This document shows, one piece after another, positions 1-5,787 of a DNA stretch of 10,005 nt (its first letter is position 1; each line of letters begins with the position of its first letter). The stretch comes from Dermatophilaceae bacterium (GTDB lineage: Bacteria > Actinomycetota > Actinomycetes > Actinomycetales > Dermatophilaceae), in the NCBI GenBank assembly GCA_013361975.1, contig JABFXB010000557.1, positions 1-10,005 of the forward strand. Direction: 5' to 3'. The notes below the pieces were generated by a model. It was not told the DNA's origin. It did not search any database and was given only the letters and a program-made list of their open reading frames with translations. A program made the translations under genes and the position numbers.

Positions 1-370
1 GAGGCCCTTTCTCACCACCGGTCGCCAGCAGCTCGAGTCCTTCGCGACGTGGACCGACCGCTACGTCCTGGCCCGCGTCGTCGACCCGCCCGACTGGGCG
101 GTGCCCGCCGGCTGGGAGGTGCTGCGCGCCCGCGGGCCCTACCCGTACGCCGACGAGCGCCAGCTGCTCGAGAGTCGCCGCATCGACGTGCTGCTCACGA
201 AGGACTCCGGCGGCGCCCTCACCGAGGCCAAGCTCGCGGCAGCCCACGACCTCGCGATCCCGGTCGTGGTCGTGCGCCGACCGGCCGTGCCGCAGGGCCT
301 GCGGGTCGTCGAGTCGGTCGACGAAGCCCTCGCCGACGTCGTGGCCGCGCTGGACCCGAAACGCACCTGA
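1..370 (+). CDS. cobK: Precorrin-6A reductase (CobK/CbiJ family), C-terminal part
   Basis: This is the 3' half of a gene that enters from the left edge, read in the frame starting at base 2 (about 122 residues) and ending in TGA at 368-370. The family uses NADPH to reduce a double bond of the precorrin-6A (or cobalt-precorrin-6A) macrocycle in the cytoplasm during corrin ring formation. Visible hallmarks are FLTTGRQQLESF near the edge, RGPYPYADERQLL, the strongly conserved TKDSGG followed by TEAKLAAA, and IPVVVVRRP. Full-length members have about 245-260 residues, so roughly half is present. The aerobic (CobK) and anaerobic (CbiJ) forms cannot be separated by sequence alone. The chelatase-like gene at the other end of the window favours the CobN-type, aerobic-style pathway, which is an inference. 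A GTG at 101 lies inside the domain and is not a real start. Confidence 0.93.
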   Translation, partial: RPFLTTGRQQLESFATWTDRYVLARVVDPPDWAVPAGWEVLRARGPYPYADERQLLESRRIDVLLTKDSGGALTEAKLAAAHDLAIPVVVVRRPAVPQGLRVVESVDEALADVVAALDPKRT

Positions 371-371
371 C

Positions 372-378
372 GGCATAC
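372..378. repeat. Dispersed heptamer GGCATAC/GTATGCC, first of eight copies
   Basis: The heptamer occurs as GGCATAC at 372-378, 3610-3616 and 5817-5823. It occurs as its complement GTATGCC at 936-942, 2094-2100, 3252-3258, 8188-8194 and 9604-9610. Seven copies lie inside genes and one between cobK and the SulP gene. Most are preceded by C and followed by G in the GTATGCC orientation, and four continue as GTC. Orientation follows neither the strand nor the gene direction. The function is unknown. Confidence 0.8.
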
Positions 379-387
379 GGCGTCGCG

Positions 388-393
388 TACGTT
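388..393 (+). promoter_or_regulatory. Candidate -10 box of a leaderless promoter for the SulP gene
   Basis: TACGTT fits the actinobacterial -10 pattern TAnnnT and ends 6 bases before the GTG at 400, so transcription would begin at or next to the start codon. No Shine-Dalgarno-like purine run precedes that GTG, which is expected for a leaderless mRNA. I see no convincing -35 hexamer. The 29-base gap after cobK also contains one copy of the GGCATAC heptamer (372-378). This is inferred from the pattern and spacing only. Confidence 0.4.
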
Positions 394-399
394 CGTCGC

Positions 400-2184
400 G
401 TGACGGCGGTGCAGCGGGAGCGGGCGCTGTGGGAGCGGCTGCTCCCCGGGCTCGCCGTGCTGCGCGACTACGACAGGGTGTGGGTGCGCGGCGACGTGCT
501 CGGCGGCATCACCGTGGCCGCGTACCTCGTGCCCCAGGTGCTCGCTTACGCCGAGGTGGCCGGACTCCCCGCCGTCACGGGACTCTGGGCAGTGGGGCCG
601 AGCCTGCTCGTCTACGCGGTGCTCGGTTCGTCGCGGCAGCTCTCGGTCGGGCCCGAGTCGACGACCGCGCTCATGACGGCGGCCGGCGTCGGCGCGCTCG
701 TCACGGCCGCAGGAGGAGTGGCGATGCGCCAGGAGACGGCGGCGCTGCTCGCGATCGCCGTCGGGCTCATCTGCGTCGTCGGCTTCCTCACCCGCCTCGG
801 CTTCCTCTCCGAGCTGCTCTCCAAGCCGGTGCTCGTCGGCTACATGACCGGCATCGCCGCGCTCATGGTCGTCAGCCAGATCGGCAAGGTCACCGGCATC
901 CGTGTGCACGGCCAGTCGTTCGTCCAGGAGCTCACGTATGCCGTCACGCACCTGGGCTCCACCCACGTGCCGACGCTGCTGCTGTCGGCGGGGGTGCTCG
1001 CCGTGCTGCTCGGCTTCCAACGCGTGCGGCCGACCTGGCCCGGGCCGCTCATCGGCATGCTCGGCGCGACCGTCGTGGTGGCGGTCTTCGGGCTCGTCGA
1101 CCGCGCCAGCGTCTCGGTGGTCGGCGACGTGCCCCGGGGACTGCCGGCCATCCGCGTGCCCGACCTCGCCCACGTCGACGTGTGGCGGCTGCTGCCCGCG
1201 GCCCTCGGCATCGCCGTCGTCGCCTACTCCGACAACGTCCTCACCGGTCGCGCCTTCGGCGCACGCCACGGCGAGAGCATCGACAGCAACCAGGAGTTCC
1301 TCTCGCTCGGCGGCGCCAACGTCGCGACCGGCCTGCTCCAGGGCTTCCCGGTCAGCTCGAGCGGCAGTCGCACCGTCATCGCCGACGCGATGGGTGCCCG
1401 CACCCAGCTGCACTCCCTCGTCTCGCTCGTGATCGTCGTCGCGACGCTGCTGTGGCTCGGCCCGGTCATCGGGGCGTTCCCGACGGCGGCACTGGGCGCA
1501 GTCGTGGTCTACGCGGCGATCCGGCTCGTCGACCTCCGAGAGCTTCGGCGCATCGCGGCGTTCCGGCGCAGCGAGCTCGTGCTGGCGCTCTCGACCACGG
1601 TGGCGGTACTGCTCTTCGGGGTGCTGCCGGGCATCGGTGCCGCCATCGCGCTGTCGGTGCTCGACCTCCTGCGGCGCATCGGGCACCCCCACGACGGGGT
1701 GCTCGGCTACGTGCCCGACGTCGCCGGCATGCACGACATCGACGACCACCCGAACGCCGTGCAGGTGCCGGGTCTCGTCGTCTACCGCTACGACTCGCCG
1801 CTCTTCTTCGCCAACGCCGACGACTTCACGAAACGGGCTCTGGAGGTGGTCGACGCGGCCGCGCAGCGCGGCGACGTGGAGTGGTTCCTGCTCAACGCCG
1901 AGGCCAACACCGAGGTCGACCTCACGGCCGTCGACGCCCTCTCCTCGCTGTGCGCGACGCTCCAGCGGCGCGGCATCGTCTTCGCCATGGCCCGCGTCAA
2001 GGAGGACATGCGCGTCTCGCTCGAGGCCGGCGGGCTCGTCGAACGCGTGGGCGCCGACCTCATCTTCCCGACGCTGCCGACCGCCGTCGCCGCGTATGCC
2101 ACCTGGTACGAGCGCGAGCACGGCTCGCCCCCGCCGGGGCTGCGCATCCCACCCGTGCCGCCCCAGCCGAAGGCCGACGCCTAG
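400..2184 (+). CDS. SulP/SLC26-family anion transporter with STAS domain
   Basis: This 594-residue inner-membrane protein probably carries sulfate, bicarbonate or another small anion; the substrate cannot be read from sequence. The SulP core (residues ~25-425) is strongly hydrophobic. It shows the N-terminal signature GLPAVTGLWAVGPSLLVYAV, VGPESTTALM (~84-92), KPVLVGYMTGIA (~142-153), and a transport-domain region with ID-NQEF and GGANVATG (~294-311) followed by GSRTVIADAMGARTQL. A STAS domain occupies ~455-570, with NAEANTEVDLTAVDALSSL matching the family's central strand and helix. The length is normal for bacterial SulP, and no carbonic-anhydrase fusion is present. The start GTG 400 was chosen because homology begins just after it and a leaderless -10 precedes it; GTG 409 is an alternative. 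A longer reading from 49 would overlap cobK and has no SulP similarity. Residues SDN (~277-279) lie where many SulP proteins carry a Glu-containing motif. Confidence 0.93.
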   Translation: MTAVQRERALWERLLPGLAVLRDYDRVWVRGDVLGGITVAAYLVPQVLAYAEVAGLPAVTGLWAVGPSLLVYAVLGSSRQLSVGPESTTALMTAAGVGALVTAAGGVAMRQETAALLAIAVGLICVVGFLTRLGFLSELLSKPVLVGYMTGIAALMVVSQIGKVTGIRVHGQSFVQELTYAVTHLGSTHVPTLLLSAGVLAVLLGFQRVRPTWPGPLIGMLGATVVVAVFGLVDRASVSVVGDVPRGLPAIRVPDLAHVDVWRLLPAALGIAVVAYSDNVLTGRAFGARHGESIDSNQEFLSLGGANVATGLLQGFPVSSSGSRTVIADAMGARTQLHSLVSLVIVVATLLWLGPVIGAFPTAALGAVVVYAAIRLVDLRELRRIAAFRRSELVLALSTTVAVLLFGVLPGIGAAIALSVLDLLRRIGHPHDGVLGYVPDVAGMHDIDDHPNAVQVPGLVVYRYDSPLFFANADDFTKRALEVVDAAAQRGDVEWFLLNAEANTEVDLTAVDALSSLCATLQRRGIVFAMARVKEDMRVSLEAGGLVERVGADLIFPTLPTAVAAYATWYEREHGSPPPGLRIPPVPPQPKADA

Positions 2185-2187
2185 CCT
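2182..2187 (+). promoter_or_regulatory. Candidate -10 box of a leaderless promoter for the MOSC gene
   Basis: TAGCCT matches TAnnnT and includes the TAG stop of the SulP gene. It ends 7 bases before the ATG at 2195, the spacing seen for leaderless starts. No Shine-Dalgarno sequence lies in the 10-base gap. If real, the MOSC gene has its own promoter overlapping the end of the SulP gene, besides any read-through. There is no clear -35. The evidence is pattern only. Confidence 0.4.
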
Positions 2188-2194
2188 TGCGGGC

Positions 2195-2659
2195 ATGAGC
2201 GAAGAGCCCGCCGCAGCCACCGACCGGCCCACGGTCGTGGGTCTGCACGTGGCGAAGGCCCGACGGCTTCCGACGCGCTCGGTCGACAGCGTCGAGGCCG
2301 AGGCCGGGGCGGGGCTCGTGGGTGACCGCTACCACGGCAGCAGGCACCGGCACGTCACCGTGCAGTCGGCGGCCGACCTGGCGGCGGCAGCCGTGGACCT
2401 CGGGCGTCCGGTCGACCCGGGCCTGACCCGGCGCAACGTCACGATCTCGGGCGGCGACATCCCGACGAAGCCGGGCGCGCGCATCACCATCGGCGAGGTC
2501 GAGCTCGAGGTGGTGCGGATCGCAGCGCCCTGCAGGCTGCTCGACGACAACCTCGGCGCGGGCGCGGCGCGGGCCCTGCACGCCAGGGCCGGCACCGTGT
2601 TCCGGCTTCTCACGTCCGGCACCATCCACCTCGGCGACGAGGTCCACCTCCACCCCTGA
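2195..2659 (+). CDS. Small stand-alone MOSC-domain protein
   Basis: This 154-residue cytoplasmic protein consists almost entirely of one MOSC (MOCO sulfurase C-terminal) domain. Seen features are GLVGDRYHGS (~40-49, the G-DRY/H region), RRNVTISGGDI (~79-89, the usual GRN-T--G segment), the beta-rich PGARITIGEVELEV, and APCRLLDDNL with the conserved cysteine at position 113. The protein ends in SGTIHLGDEVHL, the normal domain end. MOSC domains bind or transfer sulfur or the molybdenum cofactor through this cysteine, as in the YiiM and mARC families. A specific role for this small version is unknown. Length is typical for single-domain members. ATG 2195 was chosen because the domain starts soon after it and a leaderless -10 precedes it. 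The upstream SulP gene might share a sulfur-related theme, but that link is weak. Confidence 0.88.
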   Translation: MSEEPAAATDRPTVVGLHVAKARRLPTRSVDSVEAEAGAGLVGDRYHGSRHRHVTVQSAADLAAAAVDLGRPVDPGLTRRNVTISGGDIPTKPGARITIGEVELEVVRIAAPCRLLDDNLGAGAARALHARAGTVFRLLTSGTIHLGDEVHLHP

Positions 2660-2667
2660 CGCCCCAC

Positions 2668-2750
2668 ATCGAGAGAACGCTCCGTCCCGCCGGTCCCCGA
2701 TCGAGAGAACGCTCCGTCCCGCCGGTCCCCGATCGAGAGAACGCTCCGTC
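2668..2750 (+). repeat. 32-bp tandem repeat (2 full copies and a partial third)
   Basis: Copy 1 (2668-2699) and copy 2 (2700-2731) are identical over 32 bases, each beginning ATCGAGAGAACGCTCCGTC and continuing into CCGCCGGTCCCCG. Copy 3 (2732-2750) retains the first 19 bases and then diverges into the loop of a hairpin. The array starts 8 bases after the MOSC stop codon and fills the gap to the convergent cobD gene; the partial third copy contains the cobD stop codon. Exact identity suggests recent duplication. No unique spacers lie between copies, so it is not CRISPR. Confidence 0.95.
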
Positions 2751-2781
2751 ACGCTTTGAAGTGACTGAGCGTTCTCTCGAT
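2732..2781. terminator. Long hairpin in the convergent gap, possible bidirectional terminator
   Basis: The left arm 2732-2752 pairs with the right arm 2761-2781: 15 pairs, one C/T mismatch, then 5 more pairs closing an 8-base loop (GCTTTGAA). The right arm is an inverted copy of the 32-bp repeat, so repeats 1 and 2 could also pair with it, giving mutually exclusive hairpins. Its position between convergent genes suits a bidirectional transcription terminator. Neither side has the U-tract of a classical intrinsic terminator, so that role is inferred. On the minus strand the stop codon of cobD (2749-2751) lies inside the stem. Confidence 0.55.
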
Positions 2782-3735
2782 CTCGTACGGAGTCTTCTTT
2801 CGATCGGGAAGGCGCGACGTCGCGAGGGCGAGGGTGAGGGCGGCGAGGAGGGCGCCCATGGCGACGCGGCGGGCCAGGCGCGCGGCGGGCGCGATGTCGG
2901 CGCGTCCCGCGGCCGGGCCGGTGCCGAGCGTGCCGCGGTCCTCGACGTGTCCGTCGTAGGTGTTGGACCCGCCGAGCCGCACGCCGAGCGCGCCGGCGAA
3001 GGCCGCCTCGACGACACCACCGTTCGGGCTCGGGTGGGCGGGCGCGTCTCGCTGGATCGCTGCCCATCCGGCGAAAGCCCGGGCTCGCGATCCGGAGGCA
3101 GCCAGGGTGAGGGCGCCGGCGAACCGCGCGGGCACCCAGTTGGCCAGGTCGTCGAGTCTCGCTGCGGCCCAACCGAACTCGCTGTAGCGCTCATTCCGAT
3201 GGCCCACCATCGCGTCGAGCGTGTTCACGGCGCGGTAGCCGAGCAGCCCGGGTATGCCGAGGAGCCCGCCCCACAGGAGCGGCGCCACGACGGCGTCGGA
3301 GGAGTTCTCGGCGAGCGACTCGATGCACGCCCGAGCCACCTCGTCGGCGTCGAGCCCTGACGTCTCGCGCCCGACCAGGTTGCGCACCCGGGTGCGCGCG
3401 GCGGTGAGGTCGCCCCGGGTGAGCTGCCCGTCGATGACCTCGGCCTCGCGGACGAGCGAACGTCCGCCGAGCACGGCCCACGTCGCTGCTGCAGTGACGA
3501 GGGTGTGGGCGGTCCCGCTCCGGCGGGCAGCGCGCTCGGCGAGGGCGCCCATTGCGGCCGTCGAACCGACGAGAGCAACGACATGAACCACCCCGGGACC
3601 GCGGCGGGCGGCATACGTGCGTCGTTCGAGCGCCATTGCCGCAGATCCGAATCCGGCCACAGGATGGAAGCGGTGCGGATCGCCGAGGGCCTGGTCGAGC
3701 AGGTAGCCGAGCGCCAGCCCGGCGACTCGGCTCAT
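2749..3735 (-). CDS. cobD: Adenosylcobinamide-phosphate synthase CobD (CbiB family)
   Basis: This 328-residue membrane protein joins the aminopropanol (phosphate) arm to adenosylcobyric acid, making adenosylcobinamide (phosphate). Hallmarks seen are GDPHRFHPVAGFG (~18-30), CIESLAENSSDAVVAPLLW (~137-155), YRAVNTLDAMVGHRNERY (~167-184), FGWAAARLDDLANWVPAR (~187-204) and RDAPAHPSPNGGVVEAAFAG (~229-248). Hydrophobic segments include one at ~48-65 and a final one at ~290-306. The start ATG overlaps the cobA stop (ATGA, 3732-3735), so it is the last gene of the coupled operon. After the last hydrophobic segment, residues ~309-328 are a charged tail encoded by the inverted repeat copies. The gene stops inside the hairpin stem, so the native C-terminus was probably replaced or extended. 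Function should be intact because the conserved core is complete. Confidence 0.95.
   Translation of the reverse strand: MSRVAGLALGYLLDQALGDPHRFHPVAGFGSAAMALERRTYAARRGPGVVHVVALVGSTAAMGALAERAARRSGTAHTLVTAAATWAVLGGRSLVREAEVIDGQLTRGDLTAARTRVRNLVGRETSGLDADEVARACIESLAENSSDAVVAPLLWGGLLGIPGLLGYRAVNTLDAMVGHRNERYSEFGWAAARLDDLANWVPARFAGALTLAASGSRARAFAGWAAIQRDAPAHPSPNGGVVEAAFAGALGVRLGGSNTYDGHVEDRGTLGTGPAAGRADIAPAARLARRVAMGALLAALTLALATSRLPDRKKTPYEIERTLSHFKA
2787..2808 (-). repeat. Diverged inverted copy of the 32-bp repeat inside the cobD 3' end
   Basis: Read against the reverse complement of the repeat (its start plus the preceding CCCGAT junction), 19 of 22 bases match without gaps. It lies 5 bases beyond the right arm of the hairpin. 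Together with that arm (2763-2781, 18 of 19 matches) it shows that the repeat family is present in both orientations. It also shows that the family extends about 60 bases into coding sequence. The three changes suggest that it is older than the identical tandem copies. Confidence 0.75.
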
Positions 3736-4742
3736 CGGAGCACGTCGAGCGCGGCCACGTCACCGATGACGACGACAGCCGGTGCTCCGAGCCCTTCACG
3801 GGCGGCTGTATCTGCGATGTGGGCGAGCGGAGCACGTGCCGTGCGCATGCTCGGCAGGCCCGCATCGGCGACCACAGCCGCCGGGGTCTGTGCCGACATC
3901 CCTTCTGCGACCAGCGTTTCGGCGATCGTCGGCAGCGTAGCCACCCCCATGAGGACGACGATCGTCGTGTTGCTCCGGGCGATGGCGCCCCAGTCGAGGG
4001 TGCTGCGCGGGTCGCCGGGGGGAACGTGGCCGCTGACGACCGTGAAGCCCTGCACCAGCGAGCGATGCGTGACCGGGATGCCGGCGAGGGCCGGAGCCGC
4101 GATGCTCGACGAGATCCCGGGGATCACCGTGACCGGGATGTCGCGCACCGCGCAGGCCTCGGCCTCCTCGCCTCCGCGACCGAACACGAAGTTGTCGCCG
4201 CCCTTGAATCGCAGGACGTTTCGTCCAGCGAGGGCGTGCTCGACGATGACGTCGTTGATGCGCTCCTGCGGCGTGAAGTCACCCCGCGGGATCTTGCCGA
4301 CGTCGATGACCACGACGTCGTCGCGGGCGTGGCGCAGCGCGCTCAGCGGGGCGAGACGGTCGTGCACGATGACGTCCGCCTGGCGGATCGCCTCGATGCC
4401 CGCAACGGTGAGCAGTCCCGGGTCGCCGAGTCCGCCGCCGAGCAGCGTCACGGACCCGACCGCCCGGCGGCCCACGCCGGTGGCCGGGAGGTCGGCCGTG
4501 GCGGGGGTGGTCGACACGTCCGATCGCAGCACGACGTCGTACGCCGTCGGGTCGGCTTCCACCGCGAGTGTGACGAGCCCGCGCTCGACGAGGTCACGCA
4601 GCGAGGTCGGCAGGTCGTCGAGGTCGGCCGCGACGGTGACGCGGGCCCCGTCGCGCAACAGCGCGTGCACGATGGCGACCGAGTGGGGCGTCACCCGGGC
4701 CAGCAGGACGGAGAGCCCGGTGAAGCTCAGCTCAGGCGACAC
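3732..4742 (-). CDS. cobA: Uroporphyrinogen-III C-methyltransferase with degenerate CysG-like N-terminus
   Basis: This 336-residue cytoplasmic protein has a C-terminal SUMT domain (~96-336) that makes precorrin-2 from uroporphyrinogen III with two S-adenosylmethionines, the entry to the corrin and siroheme branch. Motifs are LLGGGLGDPGLLT (~100-112, SAM-binding loop), ADVIVHDRL, PQERIN, KGGDNFVFGRGGEE (~180-193; most relatives have Pro where Asn184 stands) and VIPGISSSIAAPALAGIPVTHR (~207-227). The first ~90 residues align in layout with the CysG/Met8 precorrin-2 dehydrogenase domain, for example GARVTVAAD. However, the glycine-rich NAD loop is replaced by LLARVTPHSVAIV, so dehydrogenase activity is doubtful. 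It starts at GTG 4742 behind a good GGGAGG site, overlaps the end of cobC by 11 bases, and overlaps cobD by 4. The fused layout recalls mycobacterial CysG. Confidence 0.93.
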   Translation of the reverse strand: MSPELSFTGLSVLLARVTPHSVAIVHALLRDGARVTVAADLDDLPTSLRDLVERGLVTLAVEADPTAYDVVLRSDVSTTPATADLPATGVGRRAVGSVTLLGGGLGDPGLLTVAGIEAIRQADVIVHDRLAPLSALRHARDDVVVIDVGKIPRGDFTPQERINDVIVEHALAGRNVLRFKGGDNFVFGRGGEEAEACAVRDIPVTVIPGISSSIAAPALAGIPVTHRSLVQGFTVVSGHVPPGDPRSTLDWGAIARSNTTIVVLMGVATLPTIAETLVAEGMSAQTPAAVVADAGLPSMRTARAPLAHIADTAAREGLGAPAVVVIGDVAALDVLR

Positions 4743-5787
4743 GGTTCAACCTCCCGAGCTCGACGAAGGCGGCGGCGACGGCCCGCGACGCCTGTGGGTC
4801 GCGCACGGCCAGCCGGACCCACGTGGGCCCCAGACCCGGGAAGGTCTCGCCGCGCCGGACGGCGAAGCCGAGACGGGCCAGCTCCTCACGCACCGAGCCG
4901 ACACCCAGCGGGCTGGTGTCGACCAGCACGAAGGGGGCGTCGGAGGGTGCGGCGGTGCGGAGTCCGACGCTCGCCAGCTCGCGCACGAGCACCTCGCGGT
5001 CGGCCGCGATGGTCATCGCGCCCGCCTCGGCGTCGGCCACGGCGCGCTCGGACAGGCAGGCGACCGTGGCGGCGATCGCCGGGCTCGACACCGACCACGG
5101 CGGCTGCACCGATCGCAGGGCGGCGACCACAGCAGGATCGCCCACGACGTAGCCGGCCCTGAGGCCCGCGAGTCCCCACGTCTTCGTGAGCGACCGGACG
5201 ACGAGCAGGCCCTCGAGGTCGGTGCCGATGACCGACTCCGTCTCACCCGGCACCGCGTCCATGAACGCCTCGTCGACGACGACGAGCCGACCCGGTGCCC
5301 GGAGCGAGCGCAGGCCGGCAGCGGCGTGCAGCACGCCCGTCGGGTTCGTCGGGTTGCCCACCACGACGAGGTCGGCGTCGGCGTGCGCGCCCCCGGCGGC
5401 GAAGGCGTGAGGGTCGAGGCGGAAACCCGACTCGCGGGACAGCACGCACCGCCCGACCTCGTGTCCGGCGGCGGCCAGCGCGGCCTCGGGCTCGGTGAAC
5501 TGGGGATGCACCACGACCGGGCGCGAGGTGCGGATGCCCCGGGCCACGAGCGTGAACGCCTCCGCGCCGCCGGCGGTCGGCAGCACGCAGGCCGGGTCGA
5601 CGCCGTGTCGCCGGGCGATCGCCTCGACGGCCGGTGCGGCGTCGGGGTAGCGGCCGAGGTCGTGCAGCGAGGCGGCGATGACGTCGGCGAGCCACGGCGG
5701 GGGCGCCGGCAGGCGCACGTTGACGGCGAGGTCGACGAGACCGGGCGCGACGTCGCGGTCGCCGTGGTGGTGCAGGTCGACGCTCAC
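4732..5787 (-). CDS. cobC: PLP-dependent CobC/threonine-phosphate decarboxylase-like protein
   Basis: This 351-residue fold-type I PLP enzyme belongs to the class I/II aminotransferase superfamily, in the branch found in cobalamin operons (CobC; Rv2231c-like; related to enteric CobD). The enteric relative decarboxylates L-threonine-O-3-phosphate to aminopropanol phosphate, and the same role is inferred here. Seen are LGRYPDA (~44-50), LPTAGGAEAF (~69-78), GNPTNPTG (~144-151), VVVDEAF with Asp172, and SLTKTWGLAGLRAGY (~199-213) with the PLP-binding lysine at 202 and Arg210. The C-terminal small domain ends at GRLNRVA. It begins at GTG 5787, overlapping the cobB stop as GTGA, with GAGG 8 bases upstream. 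CobD, the enzyme that would use its product, is encoded two genes downstream. Confidence 0.9.
   Translation of the reverse strand: MSVDLHHHGDRDVAPGLVDLAVNVRLPAPPPWLADVIAASLHDLGRYPDAAPAVEAIARRHGVDPACVLPTAGGAEAFTLVARGIRTSRPVVVHPQFTEPEAALAAAGHEVGRCVLSRESGFRLDPHAFAAGGAHADADLVVVGNPTNPTGVLHAAAGLRSLRAPGRLVVVDEAFMDAVPGETESVIGTDLEGLLVVRSLTKTWGLAGLRAGYVVGDPAVVAALRSVQPPWSVSSPAIAATVACLSERAVADAEAGAMTIAADREVLVRELASVGLRTAAPSDAPFVLVDTSPLGVGSVREELARLGFAVRRGETFPGLGPTWVRLAVRDPQASRAVAAAFVELGRLNRVA
4750..4755 (-). promoter_or_regulatory. Shine-Dalgarno site of cobA
   Basis: On the minus strand GGGAGG stands 7 bases before the GTG at 4742. It lies within the last codons of cobC and decides the cobA start, which would otherwise be uncertain because the protein's first residues are poorly conserved. 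Confidence 0.75.

Noticed and set aside
49..399. Longer N-terminus for the SulP protein from ATG 49
   Set aside because: The extra 117 residues are Arg/Pro-rich, overlap the conserved part of cobK in another frame, and resemble nothing in SulP proteins.
371..399. Cobalamin riboswitch for the cob genes
   Set aside because: The only gaps in the window are under 100 bases and show no B12-box-like conserved elements; the operon's leader is outside the window.
139..2232. A 697-residue open frame on the minus strand opposite the SulP gene
   Set aside because: Its translation is low-complexity (rich in R, E, D, H and G) with no recognisable domain, while the plus strand encodes a clear SulP-STAS protein. 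Long antisense frames are normal at this GC content.
2668..2781. Possible CRISPR array
   Set aside because: The copies are directly adjacent with a 32-bp period and no unique spacers, and only two are complete. There are no cas genes nearby.
2060..3194. Minus-strand frames through the repeat giving a repetitive ERSLDRGPAGRS peptide
   Set aside because: They arise from reading the tandem repeat and overlap both the MOSC gene and cobD in wrong frames; there is no start signal or domain.
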